Shown here piece by piece: positions 47,967 through 56,864 of a stretch of 64,000 nt of DNA. Position numbers and translations under genes: made by a program. Location: the NCBI RefSeq assembly GCF_002105555.1, contig NZ_CP020612.1, positions 1,418,001 to 1,482,000 on the forward strand, in the 5' to 3' direction. Every line of letters starts with the position of its first letter. The stretch's first letter is position 1. A model generated the notes under the pieces. The model was not told the DNA's origin. It saw only the letters and a list, made by a program, of their open reading frames with translations, and did no database searches. This DNA is from Paracoccus contaminans. Lineage in GTDB: Bacteria; Pseudomonadota; Alphaproteobacteria; Rhodobacterales; Rhodobacteraceae.

Positions 47967-49094
47967 TTACAACGATCCGCGCGGCATGGGCAGATCGCCC
48001 CGCGTATAGGGCTTCCAGTCGGTGATCTCGGGGTAAAATTGCCTGCGCCAGGCGCGCACGCGGGGGTTCATCCGCCGCCGCCACCAGGGCGGGACCATCG
48101 CCACGAAGGTCATCGCCGGATAGCCGAAGGGCAGTTGCGGCGCCTCGTCATCCGCATAGGTCTGCAGCAGGGGAAAGCGGCGGTCGGGCTTGTAATGATG
48201 ATCCGAATGGCGCTGGAGGTTGATGAGCAGCCAGTTCGACGCGGTGTGGCTGGCGTTCCAGCTGTGGCGCGGCAGGACATGTTCATAGCGGCCCCCGCCC
48301 AGATGGCGGCGCGTCAGGCCGTAATGTTCGACATAATTCGTCAGCTCGAGCTGCCAGATGGCGACCAGCGCCTGCCATGCGAACAGCAGCATCCCCTGCC
48401 AGCCGCCCAGGGCCGCCGCCAGCGCCAGCATCCCCCCTTGCAGCGCGCCATAGCGCCAGAAGGGGTTGCGCCGGTCCGACCATGCCCGCCCCGCCCGCGC
48501 CAGCAGCCGCGTTTCGGCCGCCCAGGCCGAGCGCGGACATTCGCGCAGCACCCGGGCGAAGAAGCGGTGAAATCCTTCATTGTAGCGGGCCGAGACGGCA
48601 TCGCGGGGCGTTGCCACCCAGGCGTGATGAACCAGCAGGTGTTCGCTGCGAAAATGCGAATACAGGGTCGAGGCAAGCAGCAGATCGCCCAGCCAGCGTT
48701 CATGCGCGGGCTTCTGGTGCAACAGCTCATGGGCATAGACCATGCCGATGGTGCCCGACATCACGCCGATGCCGAAGAACAGCCCCATCTTTTCCCAGCC
48801 GGACAGCTGGCCCGCATGGCCCGCATGCCAGATCGCGCCGAAGATCACGGCGGCCTGCAGCGGAAACCAGATGACGGTGATCGCGCGGTGCCAGAGCAGC
48901 CGCCCGACCGGGGTTTCGGTATCGGGGTTGCCCGTGCTTCGCCCCAGAACCGCGTCAAGCCCGGTCACCAGATACCAGGCATAGGCCGGCATCAGCACCC
49001 ACCACCACCCGCCGCGCGCCGCCGCCAGCATCGCCAGCGGCACCATGACCAGCGACATCCAGAAGGGCAGGGCAGGTCCGAGCGGCCGGTTCAT
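47967..49094 (-). CDS. alkB: Alkane 1-monooxygenase AlkB
   Basis: Integral-membrane di-iron hydroxylase (375 aa) that oxidises the terminal carbon of medium-chain n-alkanes. The histidine boxes are AHELLHQK, SEHLLVHH and LQRHSDHH, plus NYVEHYGL, the signature of true alkane hydroxylases rather than fatty acid desaturases. Hydrophobic segments are near residues 8-48, 70-95 and 210-245. Electrons would come from rubredoxin and rubredoxin reductase, but neither is next to it, nor is rubredoxin fused to it. It is divergent from tRNA-Leu. Confidence 0.93.
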   Translation of the reverse strand: MNRPLGPALPFWMSLVMVPLAMLAAARGGWWWVLMPAYAWYLVTGLDAVLGRSTGNPDTETPVGRLLWHRAITVIWFPLQAAVIFGAIWHAGHAGQLSGWEKMGLFFGIGVMSGTIGMVYAHELLHQKPAHERWLGDLLLASTLYSHFRSEHLLVHHAWVATPRDAVSARYNEGFHRFFARVLRECPRSAWAAETRLLARAGRAWSDRRNPFWRYGALQGGMLALAAALGGWQGMLLFAWQALVAIWQLELTNYVEHYGLTRRHLGGGRYEHVLPRHSWNASHTASNWLLINLQRHSDHHYKPDRRFPLLQTYADDEAPQLPFGYPAMTFVAMVPPWWRRRMNPRVRAWRRQFYPEITDWKPYTRGDLPMPRGSL

Positions 49095-49156
49095 GGCATG
49101 CAGCCTAGCGCCCGGCGCGGGCCGGCGCCACCGCCCCCGCGCGCCCGCGCCGGGCC

Positions 49157-49183
49157 TTGCGAGGCGCGCCGTTGGCGCATACC
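49157..49183 (+). promoter_or_regulatory. Putative tRNA-Leu promoter
   Basis: TTGCGA (49157-49162) and CATACC (49178-49183), spacer 15-16 bp. The tRNA begins 12 bases after the -10-like hexamer. Tentative. Confidence 0.35.
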
Positions 49184-49194
49184 CAGCAGATGGC

Positions 49195-49280
49195 GCGGGC
49201 GTGGCGGAACGGTAGACGCATGGGACTTAAACTCCCTGGGCCTGAAGGCCGTGCGGGTTCAAGTCCCGCCGCCCGCACCA
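49195..49280 (+). tRNA. tRNA-Leu (anticodon UAA)
   Basis: 86 nt including an encoded CCA. The acceptor stem is GCGGGCG/CGCCCGC (7 bp) with A as discriminator. The D-arm has GGCGGAACGGTAGACGC, the anticodon loop CTTAAAC gives anticodon TAA, and the long variable arm (GGGCCTGAAGGCC-type) is typical of leucine tRNAs. The T-arm is GCGGG-TTCAAGT-CCCGC. Its last 22 nt overlap the 3' end of lpxK on the other strand. Confidence 0.95.
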
Positions 49281-50269
49281 ACGGCCCCGAACAGCCGGTC
49301 CAGCGCCTTGTCGAGCGGGGCGGGGTCTTCCAGCCGCAGCCGGACGGGCAGGACCAGCACCTTGGGGCGAAAGCGCGGCGGCAGCCTTGCCGCGTCCTTT
49401 TCTGTGGTGACCATCTGCGCCCCCAGCATCCGCGATTCGGTGTCCAGCCGGGCCAGTAGCTGGGGCGAAAAGGGCTGATGGTCGGGCAGCGGCTCGGCCC
49501 GCACGATCTTGGCGCCCTCGGCCTGCAGGGTGGCGAAGAACTTGTCCGGATGGGCTATCCCGGCAAAGGCAAGGACGCGCTGCCCGTGCCAGTCCATGCC
49601 CGTGCGCAGGGTTTCCAGCGCGCCCCGGATGCGGGGCAGGGGCAGCCGCGGCCAGCGGGCCGAAAACCGCCCCTGCGCGGCAGCGTCGCCGATGCTCAGC
49701 ACCATGTCGGCGCGGGCAAGGCCGGCGGCGACAGGCTCGCGCAGGGGGCCGGCGGGCAGGCACAGGCCATTGCCCCAGCCCCGCGCCGCATCGACCACGA
49801 CCAGGGCAAGGTCATGGGCCAGCGCGGGATTTTGGAACCCGTCGTCCAGAACGATCGCTCCTGCGCCGGCGGCGACAGCCGCGCGCGCCCCTGCCGCGCG
49901 GTCGCGCGCGACCCAGACCGGGGCAAAGGCCGACAGCAGCAGCGGCTCGTCGCCCACCTCGGCGGCGGCGTGGCGGGGCTGCACGCGCAGCGGCCCGCGC
50001 GCCGATCCGCCATGGCCGCGGCTGACCACATGGGCCGCGATCCCGCGCGCGGCCAGGCGTTCGAGCAGGGCGATGACGGTCGGTGTCTTGCCGGTGCCGC
50101 CCGCGTTGATGTTGCCCACGCAGATGACGGGCACGCCGGCCCCTGCGCGCGGCCCCCGCGCCAGCCGGCGCGCTGTCGCTGCGGCATAGACCGCGCCCAG
50201 CGGCGACAGGGCGCGGGCCAGGGTGCCTGCCGGCCTGTCCCAGAAGGCAGGCGCGCCCAGCCCCGTCAC
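49259..50269 (-). CDS. lpxK: Tetraacyldisaccharide 4'-kinase LpxK
   Basis: Phosphorylates the lipid A disaccharide precursor at the inner membrane (336 aa). The P-loop is [13 protein letters not shown] near residue 55; [18 protein letters not shown] and [10 protein letters not shown] are family signatures, as is [11 protein letters not shown] near residue 285. The GTG start overlaps the stop of the KdtA-like gene (GTGA, 50266-50269). Its TGA stop is the reverse complement of TCA in the T-loop of tRNA-Leu, so its last seven codons are antisense to the tRNA. Confidence 0.93.
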   Translation of the reverse strand: MTGLGAPAFWDRPAGTLARALSPLGAVYAAATARRLARGPRAGAGVPVICVGNINAGGTGKTPTVIALLERLAARGIAAHVVSRGHGGSARGPLRVQPRHAAAEVGDEPLLLSAFAPVWVARDRAAGARAAVAAGAGAIVLDDGFQNPALAHDLALVVVDAARGWGNGLCLPAGPLREPVAAGLARADMVLSIGDAAAQGRFSARWPRLPLPRIRGALETLRTGMDWHGQRVLAFAGIAHPDKFFATLQAEGAKIVRAEPLPDHQPFSPQLLARLDTESRMLGAQMVTTEKDAARLPPRFRPKVLVLPVRLRLEDPAPLDKALDRLFGAVGAGGGT

Positions 50270-51444
50270 GGTCCATCCTCGGGCAGGTCCGACAGCACCG
50301 CATTGACGATGCGGCGCGCCACCTCGGCCCCGGCTGTGGCGTGCTGCCAGGCGGCCAGCGCAAGGCGGGCGGCGGCATCGGGGGCGCCAAGTTCCTCTAT
50401 CGCGGTGCCAAGCTGGGCCGCGTTGCGCACAAGGCGCGTGCCCCCCTTGTCATGCAGCGCGTTCCACAGATCGGCCTGGCTGGTCAGCTGCGGGCCATGC
50501 AGGATCGTCGAGCCGAGGCCGGCCGGTTCATAGGGATGGCGCGGCGCCGCCCCTTCGGCGGCCAGCGTTCCGCCCATGAAGGTGATGGGAGCCAGCCGAT
50601 ACCACAGGCCCAGTTCCGAGCAATCCTCGGCAAGCAGCACCTGCACGCCGGGGCTAGGGTCCTCGTCGGCATCGCGCCGGGCGATCTCCAGCCCCGCCTC
50701 AAGGGCGGCGGCGGCGATCGGGGGCGCATCCTCGGGGCGGGCAGGCGCCACGATCAGCAGCGCCCGGTGATAGGATGACAGCGCCGCGCGCTGGGCGGCC
50801 ATGATGGCGGGTGCCTCGGCCGCGGGCAGCCCGGCGGCAAGCCAGACATGGCGGTTGGCCATCATCGGGCGCAGCGCCGCGAATTCGCGCATGTTGCAGC
50901 GCAGCGGCGCCACGAGGGGGGCGGCGCTGCCGATGATCTCGATACGCTGCGGGGCAATGCCAGCACGCAGCGCCGCCTCTTCGGCCATGGGGTCGGGGAC
51001 GAGCACGCGCGACAGCCGCGTCATCGGGCCACGCCGCAGCCCGCGCCAGGCGGTGCGCGCGGCAGCGGCAGCGATCTGGTGGCGGTCCGCGATCAGCGTC
51101 ACCGGAACGTCGCAGTCGTCGCAGGCCGCGACCAGCGCGCCCGGAATCGCACCATCCGCCAGCAGGACAGCGGCGGGGCCGAGCCGTTCGATCAGGGCGC
51201 GCGCGGCGGCCGGATCGGCAGGGGCCTGGGGCAGGATGGGCGACAGGCCCGCCGCGGTCCGGCCCAGCCCGCCCAGCCGCAGGCCGCGGCGGCGGCGCCG
51301 CAGGGCCTGGGCAAGCCCCCCGGCATCGCCGTGAATCAGCACCAGTGGCCCGCTGCCATGGGGGACCGCAGCCTCGTCAAGCGGAACCCCGCCGCGCGGG
51401 CTGCGCGGGTTCAGCCAATAGGCAAGATCGCCAAGGCCCGCCAA
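50266..51444 (-). CDS. KdtA-like 3-deoxy-D-manno-octulosonate transferase, divergent
   Basis: Protein of about 392 aa related to the GT-B-fold KDO transferase WaaA/KdtA. The second half keeps [36 protein letters not shown] (in parts), [23 protein letters not shown] and [15 protein letters not shown]. However, the usual HxxSVGE with catalytic Glu is replaced by [11 protein letters not shown], and the GGHNPLEPA motif is degenerate (APRHPYEPA). The N-terminal membrane segment is also missing. The start is unsure: TTG 51444 is used, CTG 51462 would abut the DUF4170 stop. It is coupled with lpxK. Confidence 0.72.
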   Translation of the reverse strand: MAGLGDLAYWLNPRSPRGGVPLDEAAVPHGSGPLVLIHGDAGGLAQALRRRRRGLRLGGLGRTAAGLSPILPQAPADPAAARALIERLGPAAVLLADGAIPGALVAACDDCDVPVTLIADRHQIAAAAARTAWRGLRRGPMTRLSRVLVPDPMAEEAALRAGIAPQRIEIIGSAAPLVAPLRCNMREFAALRPMMANRHVWLAAGLPAAEAPAIMAAQRAALSSYHRALLIVAPARPEDAPPIAAAALEAGLEIARRDADEDPSPGVQVLLAEDCSELGLWYRLAPITFMGGTLAAEGAAPRHPYEPAGLGSTILHGPQLTSQADLWNALHDKGGTRLVRNAAQLGTAIEELGAPDAAARLALAAWQHATAGAEVARRIVNAVLSDLPEDGP

Positions 51445-51458
51445 GCGTCCGCCTGCCG

Positions 51459-51713
51459 TCAGGCCGGCGTGCCGGCGGAACGGGCCAGGGTCGGGCCGGC
51501 GCCCTCGGGGTCGTGCAGGCGATGCAGATGCGCGATGAAATAGCGCGTCTGGGCCTGATCCACCGTCCTTTGCGCATGCGCCTTCCATGCGGCCAGGGCC
51601 GAGGCATAATCGGGAAAGATCCCGACGATGTGGATGGCTGCCGGGTCGCGGAACTCGGTCGAGTCCGATGCGACAAGCTCGCCTCCGTAAACGAGATGAA
51701 GCCGCTGGATCAT
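51459..51713 (-). CDS. DUF4170 domain protein
   Basis: Small soluble protein (84 aa). HLVYGGELVASDSTEFRD and IVGIFPDYASALAAWKAHAQRTVDQAQTRYFIAHL (in parts) match DUF4170, a family found beside KDO transferase and LpxK genes in alphaproteobacteria. AGGGCAGG precedes the ATG. First gene of a DUF4170-KdtA-LpxK operon, so a role in lipid A synthesis is likely, by context only. Confidence 0.8.
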   Translation of the reverse strand: MIQRLHLVYGGELVASDSTEFRDPAAIHIVGIFPDYASALAAWKAHAQRTVDQAQTRYFIAHLHRLHDPEGAGPTLARSAGTPA

Positions 51714-52626
51714 CCTGCCCTCTTGTGGCTGTCTGGGTTGAGGGGGGGATAGCCGGTACCGCCCGCAAGACCAAGGGGGCTATGCGCGCCGCCCCCCGGC
51801 AATCGTTCAAATGCGCGATGTTCCGGCTTTGCCCCGAAGCGGGCGGCGTGGCATTAGCGGCGCGGGCAGCTTGTCCTGCGGTTCGCGTGTGGTGGTTGGG
51901 CACGCGGGGGGGCGGGGGTTCCGGTTTCGTCGTGGTGCCGGAACCCCCTGTTTGCAGACCGGGCGCGGCTGCGATCAGCAGGACAGTTATGCGCCGCATG
52001 GCTGTCGCCCAGTATCGGCTTGGCGGTGCCCGACAAATACTCCCTTAGCCGTTCGGGCGATGCCATGGCCGGGGTGGACGGACGCAAGCAGCGCAGGCCG
52101 CTGCGCATCAGGCAGAACCGGATGCTGCGCACCCCGAGGGGCGCAAGGCAAGACAAGCAGGGCGCCGGGCCGTGGCGCGGGATGCTGCACAGGCAGGGCG
52201 CAATGCCAGACCGGCAGGCGAGACGCCCGGCAAGCGGACCCCGGGATGGAGCAGGCGACGCCCGGACCGGGCATCGCGCCCTGCCCGGCGCAGCGCGGAT
52301 CGGCGCGGCAGAGCGGCATGGCGCACGATAGGGGACAAAGGGAACAGGGCGGCGGACAGCCGGGATGCGCTGCAAGGACCGGCGCGGCGGCATGTCGGAC
52401 AGGCAGGCGCTATGCCTGAGCAGGGGCAGGATGCCCGATCACCAGGGCAGGTGCGGGCTGACCATTCCTTTTCCGGCGCATGGCATTCCTCAGCAACCCG
52501 CGCTGCAAAAGGCCAAGGCGGGTCGGGCAGCATCGCAGTTTGACATGCCGCCCGCAGGCGGCAGGGCGCGTCCCGCCCAAGGCGGCATGGCGGGCGGCCG
52601 CGTCAGCCCGCCCGCCATGGCCGATC
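51714..52626. other. Gene-poor region between DUF4170 and dsbA-like gene
   Basis: About 910 bp with no supported gene. All frames look like G+C-rich shadows: Arg/Pro/Cys-rich, no ribosome-binding sites. It contains a long hairpin (51914-51948) and many GGCAGG/GCAGGCG-type runs in the right half. The promoter of the DUF4170 operon should be at its left edge. Confidence 0.4.
51914..51948. other. Long perfect hairpin in gene-poor region
   Basis: GGGGGTTCCGG/CCGGAACCCCC, an 11-bp perfect stem with a 13-base loop, followed by TGTTT. It may be a terminator of an unseen transcript or a repeat element. Confidence 0.5.
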
Positions 52627-53394
52627 TCAGTTCGCGGCGGGGGCCGGGGCGTTGCCGGCCGCTGCGGGCGCAGGCGCAGGGTTGGGCGCCGATGCCGGGG
52701 CGGCGGCGGGCGCGGCAGCGGCGATCTTGGCGTCGATCTTGGCCTTCAGCTCCTCCCAGGGCGCATTGGCCACCGTCTCGCCGGCGATGATGAAGGTCGG
52801 GGTGCCCTCGATCTTGTCTGCGACGGCATTTTTCTGGAAGGTCGCGACCAGGCTTTCGGCCTTTTTCTGGTCGTTCCAGCAGGCGTCGATCTGCTCGCCC
52901 GTCAGGCCGGCCTTGGCGCCGATCTTCTTGAGATTGGCGGTCAGCTCCTCGCCCGTCTTGGCCGACAGCCACTTGCCCTGTTCGTCGAACATCATCCCGG
53001 CCAGGGGATAGAACTTGTCGTCCCCCCCGCAGCGGGCAACCATCGCCGCCCACAGGCCGGCCTCGTCGAAATAGATGTCGCGCTGGGCAAAGCGCACCTT
53101 GCCGGTGTCGATATACTCCGCCTTGAGCTTGGGGAACACGTCCTTGTGGAACGCCGCGCAGTGGCTGCAGGTGAGGCTGGCATATTCATAGATCGTCACC
53201 GGCGCGCTTTCGGACCCCAGGAAGATGTCGGGGATCAGCGCCGGGGCCGGGTCGGCTGCGGGGGCCGCAGCCGGGGCCGTTGCCGTTGCCGTTTCCGGGG
53301 CGGCGGGGGTCTGCTGCGCGGCGGCGGGCAGCGCCGTCCCCGCAAGGGCGGCCAGCGCAGCCGCCGACAGGATGCGGCCAAAAATAAAGCTCAT
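52627..53394 (-). CDS. DsbA-family thiol-disulfide oxidoreductase
   Basis: Periplasmic thioredoxin-fold protein (255 aa). A signal peptide (about residues 1-26) is followed by a Pro/Ala/Thr-rich linker, then the thioredoxin domain with the CSHC active site (Cys76, Cys79), a helical insert and the cis-Pro loop EGTPTFIIAG. The C-terminus is another Pro/Ala-rich tail. The CxxC is of the type found in DsbA/BdbD-like proteins. The DUF721 gene begins 10 bp upstream in the same orientation, so they are likely cotranscribed. Confidence 0.9.
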   Translation of the reverse strand: MSFIFGRILSAAALAALAGTALPAAAQQTPAAPETATATAPAAAPAADPAPALIPDIFLGSESAPVTIYEYASLTCSHCAAFHKDVFPKLKAEYIDTGKVRFAQRDIYFDEAGLWAAMVARCGGDDKFYPLAGMMFDEQGKWLSAKTGEELTANLKKIGAKAGLTGEQIDACWNDQKKAESLVATFQKNAVADKIEGTPTFIIAGETVANAPWEELKAKIDAKIAAAAPAAAPASAPNPAPAPAAAGNAPAPAAN

Positions 53395-53404
53395 GTCGTG
53401 CCTT

Positions 53405-53968
53405 TCATTCCTTGAACATGGTGGTGCGGCCGGGCTCGGCGGGGCGCCGGGCGGCCCGGTTCAGCGCAAGGGCGTGCATCGCCTGCGCCAGCGCAGGATC
53501 GGCAAAGCATGCGGCCACCCGCTCGGCCGCTTGGATCTGGTCGGGCGAGGGCGGCCGCGCGCGGCCCTTGGGGGCGGGGCGGAAGACGGCCTGGCCTTCG
53601 GCGAATCCCTGTGCGGCGGTCTGGGTCAGCGTCACCCGCGCGATGGCGTTGAAGCCATAGACGGCGTTCACCCGGTCGCGGATATGGGGCAGCTGCATCT
53701 GGACCAGCGGCGCATGGGCCCCGTCGGTCAGGATCGTCAGCGTGGCGCCAAGCCCCCGGCCATGGGCGACACGCACGGGGCGCGTGAAGGCGGCCGTTTC
53801 CGCGCCCACGATCTCGGCCCAATGGGTCAGCAGCCGCGCCACGGCAAAGCCGCGCGATTCCGCGCCCGCGCGCAGGCGGGCCGAGACAAGGCTTGCCGCG
53901 GCCTCGAACCCGCGCATGCGCCGCGGCGGCGGGGCATCGGGGCTGGCAGGAGGTCGGCGTCGGGCCAT
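53405..53968 (-). CDS. DUF721 domain protein (DciA-like)
   Basis: Protein of 187 aa with a basic, Pro-rich N-terminus and a DUF721 domain: FAVARLLTHWAEIVGAETAAF, then GRGLGATLTILTDGAHAPLVQMQLP (in parts). DUF721 includes DciA, the loader of the replicative helicase in bacteria without DnaC. Alphaproteobacterial DUF721 proteins of this length are candidates for DciA, but function is inferred. The ATG at 53968 is used; an upstream extension would run over the divergent mutY start. Confidence 0.82.
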   Translation of the reverse strand: MARRRPPASPDAPPPRRMRGFEAAASLVSARLRAGAESRGFAVARLLTHWAEIVGAETAAFTRPVRVAHGRGLGATLTILTDGAHAPLVQMQLPHIRDRVNAVYGFNAIARVTLTQTAAQGFAEGQAVFRPAPKGRARPPSPDQIQAAERVAACFADPALAQAMHALALNRAARRPAEPGRTTMFKE

Positions 53969-54029
53969 GCAGGGCTTTCGGTCTGGCAATTGCGCAACCA
54001 GTCTGGACCGCGCCGCCGCCCGATGCCAG

Positions 54030-55100
54030 ATGAAGGCGATGACAAACGGCGCAAACTTGCGTGAAACCGCTGCGGCAGGGGCAGCCGCCGGGCCGGTCGC
54101 GCCCTTCCTGCTGCCCTGGTATGACCGCCATGCCCGCCGCCTTCCCTGGCGCGCGCCCCCCGGCACCCCGGCCATGGACCCTTATCGCGTCTGGCTGTCC
54201 GAGATCATGCTGCAACAGACCACGGTTGCGGCGGTCATCGGCTATTTCGAGCGGTTCACCGCCCTGTGGCCCGATATCCACGCCCTCGCAGCCGCGGACG
54301 AGGCCCAAGTGATGGCCGAATGGGCGGGCCTGGGCTATTATGCCCGCGCCCGCAACCTGATGGCCTGCGCCCGCGCCGTCACGGCGGCGGGCGGGTTTCC
54401 GACGACGCGCGAGGGGCTGGCGGCGCTGCCCGGCATCGGGGCCTATACCTCGGCCGCGATCGCCGCGATCGCCTTTGACCGGCCCGAAACGGTCGTGGAC
54501 GGCAATGTGGAGCGGGTCGTGGCGCGGCTTTTTGCGGTGGAAACCCCGCTGCCTGCGGCCAAGCGGGAACTGGCCGCCCTGGCCGGGACGCTGACCCCGA
54601 TCCGGCGGCCGGGGGATTTTGCCCAGGCGATGATGGACCTGGGCGCGACGATCTGCACGCCGCGCAATCCCGCCTGCGTCATCTGTCCGCTGGCACCGCT
54701 ATGCGCGGCCCGCGCCCTTGGCATTGCGGCCGAGCTGCCGCGCCGCGCGCCCAAGGCGGCCAGGCCCCTGCGCCAGGGCACCGTATGGGTCGCGGCCGAT
54801 GACGATCAGGTGCTGGTCGAACGCCGCCCCGCCCGCGGCCTGCTGGGGGGCACGCTGAGCTTTCCCACGACCGGCTGGGACGGCACCGACCTGCCGCCCC
54901 CGGCCGAGGCCGACTGGCGCGATTGCGGCGAGGTGCGCCATGTCTTCACGCATTTCGAGCTGCGCCTGCGCGTCCTGGGCGCGCCGGTGCCCGGTGCGGT
55001 GACGCGCGGAACGCTCGTGCCGCGCCGGGACTTCGACCCCCGCGCGTTGCCTGGCCTGATGCGCAAGGTCTGGACGCTGGCGGGGATGTCAACGGCCTAG
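54030..55100 (+). CDS. mutY: Adenine DNA glycosylase MutY
   Basis: Removes adenine mispaired with 8-oxoguanine (356 aa). The helix-hairpin-helix region has VWLSEIMLQQTTVAAVIGYF, with the catalytic Glu in this segment, and LPGIGAYTSAAIAAIAFD with the catalytic Asp in VVDGNVERVVAR. The 4Fe-4S cluster Cys are in CTPRNPACVICPLAPLC (C-x6-C-x2-C-x5-C). The C-terminal Nudix-like domain recognises 8-oxoG. Starts at 54030 or 54039 are both possible. It complements the MutT encoded at 21.5 kb. Confidence 0.94.
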   Translation: MKAMTNGANLRETAAAGAAAGPVAPFLLPWYDRHARRLPWRAPPGTPAMDPYRVWLSEIMLQQTTVAAVIGYFERFTALWPDIHALAAADEAQVMAEWAGLGYYARARNLMACARAVTAAGGFPTTREGLAALPGIGAYTSAAIAAIAFDRPETVVDGNVERVVARLFAVETPLPAAKRELAALAGTLTPIRRPGDFAQAMMDLGATICTPRNPACVICPLAPLCAARALGIAAELPRRAPKAARPLRQGTVWVAADDDQVLVERRPARGLLGGTLSFPTTGWDGTDLPPPAEADWRDCGEVRHVFTHFELRLRVLGAPVPGAVTRGTLVPRRDFDPRALPGLMRKVWTLAGMSTA

Positions 55101-55164
55101 GGCCGCCGCTTGCCAAACGCCGCCGGCCCGGCAAGGTTGGTCTGAGGCCAGAAGGTATGTTCGA

Positions 55165-55620
55165 ATGCCAGCCGACGAATCGGACGATTGCCACGCGTCC
55201 CAAGGCGCTGCGCCTGCCCTGCCTGCCTCTGCGCCGCCGACTGGCGCATGGGGCGTCATCGACCGGGCCGCCATTGACAGCTGGGCGACGCGGCTGGGGG
55301 CGATTGCGGTAGTCCAGTTGGCCGCCGTGAATGCCGACGACACGCCCTTTTATCAGGCACTGGTCCATATCGTGCTGGTTGCGTTGGTGGTGCTGACCAC
55401 CGGCGCGCTGGTCCTGGCGATAAGGGATGCGATGCGGGAACCGAGCAGCCCGTGGAACCCCAGGGCCTGGCTGCTTCCAGCCCTGCTGGTCGCGGCTGCG
55501 GTCATGCCTGCGGCGCTGGCTTTTGCCGCCCTTGCCTCCTTGGTCAACTGGGTGCTGGACGGCTGGAACATGCTGCGGCTTTGCCCGGCGGGGCGCTGTT
55601 CGCGGCGGGGATGCTGCTGA
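55165..55620 (+). CDS. Hypothetical membrane protein
   Basis: Unrecognised protein (151 aa). It has an AAGG ribosome-binding site upstream and two or three hydrophobic segments: about residues 64-86 (ALVHIVLVALVVLTTGALVL) and 100-127. The last ten residues become Cys/Arg-rich, whereas the +2 frame continues with a hydrophobic stretch (ALPGGALFAAGMLLRRAV) to 55694, so a frameshift near 55585 is possible. It lies 64 bp after mutY in the same direction. No function is proposed. Confidence 0.5.
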   Translation: MPADESDDCHASQGAAPALPASAPPTGAWGVIDRAAIDSWATRLGAIAVVQLAAVNADDTPFYQALVHIVLVALVVLTTGALVLAIRDAMREPSSPWNPRAWLLPALLVAAAVMPAALAFAALASLVNWVLDGWNMLRLCPAGRCSRRGCC

Positions 55621-55697
55621 GGCGGGCCGTCTGCCGGGCGGCGCGGTGGCTGGGGCGGCGGCTTCGTGCCCGGCGGCGCGGCAACCGCCCCTGATCC

Positions 55698-56624
55698 CTA
55701 CAGCCCCAGGCACCAGCGCATCACCGCCTTTTGCGCATGCAGGCGGTTTTCGGCCTCGTCCCAGATGACCGATTGCGGCCCGTCCATGACGGCGCTGGTC
55801 ACCTCGTCCTCGCGGTGGGCGGGCAGGCAGTGCATGAACAGCGCCTCGGGGCGGGCGCGGGCCATCAGCCCCTCGTTCACCTGATAGCCGCGCAGCATGT
55901 TGTGCCGGCGTTCCTTGGCCGATTGCGGATCGTGCATCGACACCCAGGTATCGGCGATGACCAGATCGGCGCCTTCGACCGCCCTGGCCGGGTCGCGCTC
56001 GATCTCGGCCCGCACGCCCTGGGCGCGGGCAAAGGCGAACCATTCCGCCTCGGGGTCCAGGGGCGGCGGGCCGGTGAAGGTGAAGTCGAAGCCGAACTGG
56101 CCCGCGGCATGCATGACGCTGGCGCAGACATTGTTGCCGTCCCCGACCCAGACCACCTTGCGCCCGGCAATGGAGCCGCGCTTTTCCTCGAACGTCATCA
56201 CGTCGGCCATGATCTGGCAGGGATGGGTGCGGTTGGTCAGCCCGTTGATGACCGGAACGCTGGCATATTCCGCCATTTCCAGCAGCGTCGCTTCCTCGAA
56301 GGTGCGGATCATGATGAGGTCCACATAGCGCGACAGGACGCGCGCCGTGTCGGCGATCGTCTCGCCATGGCCCAGCTGCATCTCGGCCCCGGACAGAACC
56401 ATGGTCTGCCCGCCCATCTGCCGCACGCCGAGGTCAAAGCTGACGCGGGTGCGGGTGGACGGCTTTTCGAAGATCAGCGCCACCATGCGGTTGGCCAGCG
56501 GCTGGGCGGCGTCGGGGGCGCCCCTCGGCTGGCCGTCGCGGGCGTCCTTCATCGCGCGGGCGGTGTCGATGATGGCGCGCAGCTCGTCCTTGGGGGTCGT
56601 GTGGATGTCGAGAAAGCTGTTCAT
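55698..56624 (-). CDS. argF: Ornithine carbamoyltransferase
   Basis: Forms citrulline from ornithine and carbamoyl phosphate (308 aa). The carbamoyl-phosphate site is [37 protein letters not shown] and the ornithine-binding [13 protein letters not shown] are clear. ATG 56624 gives the normal N-terminus (NSFLDI); upstream in-frame starts have no support. It is downstream of arginase on the same strand, separated by 240 bp. argD, often its neighbour in this group, is about 7 kb away here. Confidence 0.96.
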   Translation of the reverse strand: MNSFLDIHTTPKDELRAIIDTARAMKDARDGQPRGAPDAAQPLANRMVALIFEKPSTRTRVSFDLGVRQMGGQTMVLSGAEMQLGHGETIADTARVLSRYVDLIMIRTFEEATLLEMAEYASVPVINGLTNRTHPCQIMADVMTFEEKRGSIAGRKVVWVGDGNNVCASVMHAAGQFGFDFTFTGPPPLDPEAEWFAFARAQGVRAEIERDPARAVEGADLVIADTWVSMHDPQSAKERRHNMLRGYQVNEGLMARARPEALFMHCLPAHREDEVTSAVMDGPQSVIWDEAENRLHAQKAVMRWCLGL

Positions 56625-56864
56625 GTCGGGGTCCTGTGGCGCGGATGAGATGGGGGCGGCGGTGCGCGCCTCTCGTCGGTGCGCACGCTGCGCGCGCTCG
56701 TCCGCCGCGACGGCGGCGGGGATCGGGATGGCAGGATGACCGGCAGGTGCCGGGCGCAGGGCATGAGGCGACATGATCGCGGCATCTCACAGCGCCCGCG
56801 CCCAAGGGTCAAGCCCAAAGCCCTGAAATCGGGGCATGTCTGCCGGCGGCGGAAGGGCTTGCGG

